Shown here: in pieces, positions 61,101 to 64,000 of the stretch
Position numbering within the stretch: the stretch's first letter is position 1
How the letters are laid out: each line of letters opens with the position of its first letter
Source: Paracholeplasma vituli
GTDB lineage: Bacteria > Bacillota_I > Bacilli_A > Acholeplasmatales > UBA5453
Reading direction: 5' to 3'
Assembly (NCBI RefSeq): GCF_025446935.1
Contig: NZ_JAOEGN010000003.1
Span: 108,794-172,793 of the forward strand
DNA length: 64,000 nucleotides
Position numbers and translations under genes: made by a program
The notes under the pieces: generated by a model
Database searches by the model: none
Seen by the model: the letters and a program-made list of their open reading frames with translations, nothing else
Told to the model about the DNA's origin: nothing

Positions 61101-62252
61101 ATGGAACGAAAACTTTTTACATCTGAATCAGTAACCAGTGGTCATCCAGATAAAATCTGTGACCGTTTATCCGATGCGATCTTAGATGCTATCTTAACAG
61201 ACGACCCAAATGCGCGTGTTGCCTGTGAAACTGCCGTAACGACTGGGTTAGTCCTAGTTATGGGAGAAATTACAACAAAAACCTATGTTGATATTCAAAG
61301 TATCGTTAGAAACACCGTTACAGATATCGGATATGACCGAGGAAAGTACGGATTTGACGCTGAAAACCTTGCAGTTTTAGTATCTATTAATAGTCAATCA
61401 CCTGACATTGCGATGGGTGTAGATGAGTATGAAGGCCACGAACAAGGCGCAGGCGATCAAGGTTTAATGTTTGGATTTGCTTGTGATGAAACCGAAAATT
61501 ATATGCCTTTACCGATTGAACTTGCACATAGATTAGTCAGACGTTTAGATACCGTTAGACATGAAAATATTTTAGATTTCTTAAGACCTGATGGTAAGTC
61601 TCAAGTCACCATTGAATACGATGAATACGATAGACCTTCACGCATCGATACCGTAGTCGTATCTTCACAACATGCCGATATCGATATTGAAATCGTACGT
61701 CAAGGTATCCGTAAAGAAGTCATCGATGCGGTATTGCCAAAGGATTTGATTGATGAAAATACCAAATTCTTAATTAACCCTACAGGTAAGTTTGTTGTAG
61801 GCGGACCAAAAGGTGACTCGGGATTAACTGGACGTAAGATTATTGTTGATACCTATGGTGGCTATGCTCGTCATGGGGGTGGGGCATTCTCAGGTAAAGA
61901 CCCATCAAAAGTAGATAGAAGTGCTTCTTACATGGCCCGTTATATTGCGAAGAATGTTGTTGCAAGTGGTGTTGCTTCCAAATGTGAAGTTCAACTTGCT
62001 TATGCGATTGGGGTAGCGAAACCAGTCTCGATTAGAATTGACACATTTAATACTGCAAAAGTTGCTGATGAATTAATTGTTGAGGTCATTCGTAAACATT
62101 TTGATGTAACCCCAAAAGGCATCATTAAAACCTTAGATTTAAAGCGTCCAATTTACCAGCAAACTGCTAACTACGGCCATATGGGGCGTTCCGATATTGA
62201 ATTGCCTTGGGAACGCTTAGATAAGGTTGATTTCTTTAAGCAATTATTATAA
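61101..62252 (+). CDS. metK: S-adenosylmethionine synthetase
   Basis: 383-residue enzyme making SAM from Met and ATP. Signature motifs: SGHPDKICD near residue 13-21 with the catalytic His15, [12 protein letters not shown], and the P-loop-like [16 protein letters not shown]. Length is canonical. Expression is controlled by the SAM-I riboswitch directly upstream. Confidence 0.97.
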   Translation: MERKLFTSESVTSGHPDKICDRLSDAILDAILTDDPNARVACETAVTTGLVLVMGEITTKTYVDIQSIVRNTVTDIGYDRGKYGFDAENLAVLVSINSQSPDIAMGVDEYEGHEQGAGDQGLMFGFACDETENYMPLPIELAHRLVRRLDTVRHENILDFLRPDGKSQVTIEYDEYDRPSRIDTVVVSSQHADIDIEIVRQGIRKEVIDAVLPKDLIDENTKFLINPTGKFVVGGPKGDSGLTGRKIIVDTYGGYARHGGGAFSGKDPSKVDRSASYMARYIAKNVVASGVASKCEVQLAYAIGVAKPVSIRIDTFNTAKVADELIVEVIRKHFDVTPKGIIKTLDLKRPIYQQTANYGHMGRSDIELPWERLDKVDFFKQLL

Positions 62253-62270
62253 AATAAAGTAGGTGATTAT

Positions 62271-63107
62271 ATGGAATATAAAGATATTTTAGCGAGTTAT
62301 GAGCAACAACGTTTAGAAATGTACAATGAGTACAAATCTAATTTAAAAAAGGGATTTTTGTTTCTCATTATTCTTGTTGGGTTCTATTTCTTTGCTAAAG
62401 CGGCACAAATCGCAAGTTCGTACCGAAAAATCACCAAAGAGAAAATTATTAAAAGTTTAATACAAGCACAATACGAAGATGGCTATTATAATCCAAAAGA
62501 CTCCATTTCATTAGCACACATTAATAGTTTAAACTTTTATCAAAAACCTGACCGTTTTCATGGGGAAGACTTGATGAAAGGGACCTATAAAGGTGTTAAA
62601 TTTGCTTGTTCTGATATTCATATGGAAGAACGTGTTGAGCACAGAGACTCCAAGGGGAATGTAACGTATTCGTATCAAACTATTTTCAAAGGGCGTTGGT
62701 ATACCTTTGATTATGAGCGTGATTTTGATCAAATTCTTCAAGTCAAAGAAGGCCGTTTTGTCGGTGCTGCTGCTAGAGGATTGAAGAAGTACGAAACCGA
62801 ATCGGTACAATTCAACAAGAAATTCAAAGTCTTCGCATCGGATCAACAATATGTATATTATCAACTTACACCGGTATTGATTGAAAAGATTCTAGAGATG
62901 GAATCGATTCACCGTGGGCACTTCCAAATGATGTATTATGGTAATCATTTAGATGTCGCCATCTATGATTCATCGGATTCATTCGAATTAAAATTGAAAA
63001 CACCGCTAACCACTGATAACATTGGTCATATATTAAACGACATTGATATGCCGGCAATTATCATCAATGAATTCAAAATGGATAGCGATAAATTTAAAAA
63101 ACAATAG
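62271..63107 (+). CDS. DUF3137-family membrane protein
   Basis: 278-residue protein with one membrane segment (about 26-44) and a soluble domain resembling DUF3137: GTYKGVKFACSDIHMEE, FKGRWYTFDYERDF and a late HLDVAIYDSSDSFELKL. Its function is unknown, but the family is often paired with lemA, as here, 12 bases downstream. It starts 18 bases after metK and may be partly read through from it; TAGGTGAT is the RBS. Confidence 0.85.
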   Translation: MEYKDILASYEQQRLEMYNEYKSNLKKGFLFLIILVGFYFFAKAAQIASSYRKITKEKIIKSLIQAQYEDGYYNPKDSISLAHINSLNFYQKPDRFHGEDLMKGTYKGVKFACSDIHMEERVEHRDSKGNVTYSYQTIFKGRWYTFDYERDFDQILQVKEGRFVGAAARGLKKYETESVQFNKKFKVFASDQQYVYYQLTPVLIEKILEMESIHRGHFQMMYYGNHLDVAIYDSSDSFELKLKTPLTTDNIGHILNDIDMPAIIINEFKMDSDKFKKQ

Positions 63108-63119
63108 GAGGATTCAAAT

Positions 63120-63680
63120 ATGGACACAGGACTTATCGTTTTATTTGTAGTATTGGGTTTATTGCTTATTGTTGCTTTGTGGGTCATTGGTACGATCAAC
63201 ACATTCAACAGATTGATTGTTAAAGTTGACGAAGCTGAATCCGGCATCGATGTCGCTTTAACAAAACGTTTTGATTTACTTACCAAAATGGTTTCCGCAA
63301 CCAAAGGTTACGCTGACCATGAACGCAAAACCCTTGAGGCAGTTATCGCAATGCGTCAACCTGCACACGGTGCCCCAATCGGTGAAAAACAAGCTTTCGC
63401 TAACCAATTATCCGAAACCATGGCGCGTTTAAATGTGGTAGTAGAACAATATCCACAACTTAGAGCTAGTGAAAACTTTGCTAAACTGCAAAACGCAAGT
63501 GCTGAAGTTGAAGAAAATCTTCAAGCAGCAAGACGTGTTTATAACGCGAACGTTTCGTATTATAACCAAAAAATTGTAGTATTCCCTAGTTCGATGATTG
63601 CGAACTGGAAAGGTTTCACAAAACGCGACTTCTTTGAAGCTGAAGCTTCGAAACGTCAAGACGTTGAATTCAAGTTTTAA
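63120..63680 (+). CDS. lemA: LemA-family protein
   Basis: 186-residue LemA protein: one N-terminal membrane helix (about 5-25) and a helical domain with NTFNRLIVKVDEAESGIDVALTKRFDLLTKMV, LKNAS-like KLQNASAEVEENLQAARRVYNANV and FPSSMIANWKGF, the family's conserved segments. The role is unclear (membrane stress in some species). RBS AGGAGG; paired with the DUF3137 gene. Confidence 0.93.
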   Translation: MDTGLIVLFVVLGLLLIVALWVIGTINTFNRLIVKVDEAESGIDVALTKRFDLLTKMVSATKGYADHERKTLEAVIAMRQPAHGAPIGEKQAFANQLSETMARLNVVVEQYPQLRASENFAKLQNASAEVEENLQAARRVYNANVSYYNQKIVVFPSSMIANWKGFTKRDFFEAEASKRQDVEFKF

Positions 63681-63694
63681 CAACACAATCAAGA

Positions 63695-63720
63695 AGTCCC
63701 CTACCTCCATAGGTAGTGGG
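63695..63720. repeat. Transposon-end hairpin
   Basis: CCC-CTACCT-CCAT-AGGTAG-T-GGG (63698-63720), preceded by AAGAAGT. It resembles the hairpin behind the transposon remnant at 46180 (GGAAGCCCCC...GGTGGG). It probably marks the end of the IS200/IS605-type element whose gene starts at 63823. Confidence 0.6.
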
Positions 63721-63739
63721 ATGAATTGATTTTCTTATA

Positions 63740-63769
63740 TTTACAAATCATTATAAATAATGTTATAAT
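63740..63769 (+). promoter_or_regulatory. Putative promoter of the tnpB gene
   Basis: TTTACA (63740-63745) and TATAAT (63764-63769), 18-base spacer, 54 bases before the start codon. Confidence 0.55.
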
Positions 63770-63822
63770 AAAGGTGTATTCATACCCGTTTCTGCACTCT
63801 ACTGAAAGCCAAGGTGAACCGA

Positions 63823-64000
63823 ATGAATAAAGCCTTTAAGTTTAGGATCTATCCCACTGAATCTCAAAAGACTTTGATTCATATGACCCTTGGACATAAT
63901 AGATTTCTATGGAATAAGATGTTAGAAGACAAACAGAAACACTATGAATTGAATAAAACCCACTTATATAACCGTCCAGCTCAATATAAAGATACTTATC
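63823..64000 (+). CDS. tnpB: TnpB-like transposon-encoded RNA-guided nuclease (3' truncated by window)
   Basis: The first 59 codons are visible. MNKAFKFRIYPTESQKTLI and then GHNRFLWNKML match the N-terminal helix-turn-helix domain of TnpB/OrfB proteins of IS200/IS605 elements. The catalytic RuvC-like part lies beyond the window, so integrity cannot be judged. AAGGTGAACCGA precedes the ATG. No tnpA transposase lies upstream; the element may be a tnpB-only type. Confidence 0.82.
   Translation, partial: MNKAFKFRIYPTESQKTLIHMTLGHNRFLWNKMLEDKQKHYELNKTHLYNRPAQYKDTY

Noticed and set aside
1..64000. CRISPR array or TGA-as-Trp code (as in Mycoplasma)
   Set aside because: No regularly spaced short repeats were seen, and TGA ends intact genes such as feoB, feoA and uvrC while Trp is TGG.

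Overview
The window is AT-rich bacterial DNA with compact operons, strong Shine-Dalgarno sites, many extended -10 (TGnTATAAT) promoters and the standard code (TGA is used as a stop, for example in feoB and uvrC; Trp is TGG). The gene set (short eukaryote-type ProRS, RNase J, RqcH, KtrB-type K+ transporter, rimP-nusA-ylxR-ylxQ-infB-rbfA, LemA/DUF3137) fits a low-GC Firmicutes/Mycoplasmatota lineage. An Acholeplasma-like organism is my best guess from memory, not something the sequence proves. No rRNA, tRNA or CRISPR array was seen.

Layout. 1-2.1 kb: tail of a polar amino-acid ABC importer with a frameshifted permease. 2.2-7.8 kb: Fic protein, MFS transporter, CvfB-like RNA-binding protein, ProRS, cation/proton antiporter. 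7.8-10.7 kb: yybP-ykoY (Mn2+) riboswitch and P-type ATPase. 10.7-13.2 kb (minus): feoA-feoB and an overlooked FeoB-associated Cys-rich small protein. 13.2-33.2 kb: housekeeping genes (yidD, EF-G-like GTPase, hpf, sodA, ktrB, rqcH, gmk-rpoZ-uvrC-exonuclease-methyltransferase, RNase J, coaD), ending in a heterodimeric ABC exporter with its MarR regulator and two palindromic operators.

33.3-46.5 kb is an accessory island flanked by transposase-like remnants. It holds a 2092-residue secreted RHS/WapA-like polymorphic toxin and its putative membrane immunity protein. Behind them lie at least two orphan toxin-tip cassettes that begin with near-identical copies of the RHS core, each followed by another putative membrane immunity gene. 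Further on are an ankyrin-repeat gene broken by one stop codon, more RHS fragments and an IS3-family element inserted among them. This is the most interesting part of the window and looks like a toxin-tip exchange locus.

46.6-49.4 kb (minus): znuA-znuC-znuB-fur/zur zinc uptake operon with a palindrome over its promoter. 49.5-53.9 kb: rimP-nusA-ylxR-ylxQ-infB-rbfA. 53.9-55.8 kb: unknown protein, NfeD and SPFH operon. 55.8-60.9 kb: priA-fmt-pgpA and a membrane protein with a degenerate HD-GYP-like domain. 60.9-63.7 kb: SAM-I riboswitch, metK, DUF3137 protein, lemA. 63.7 kb to the end: start of a TnpB-type transposon gene.
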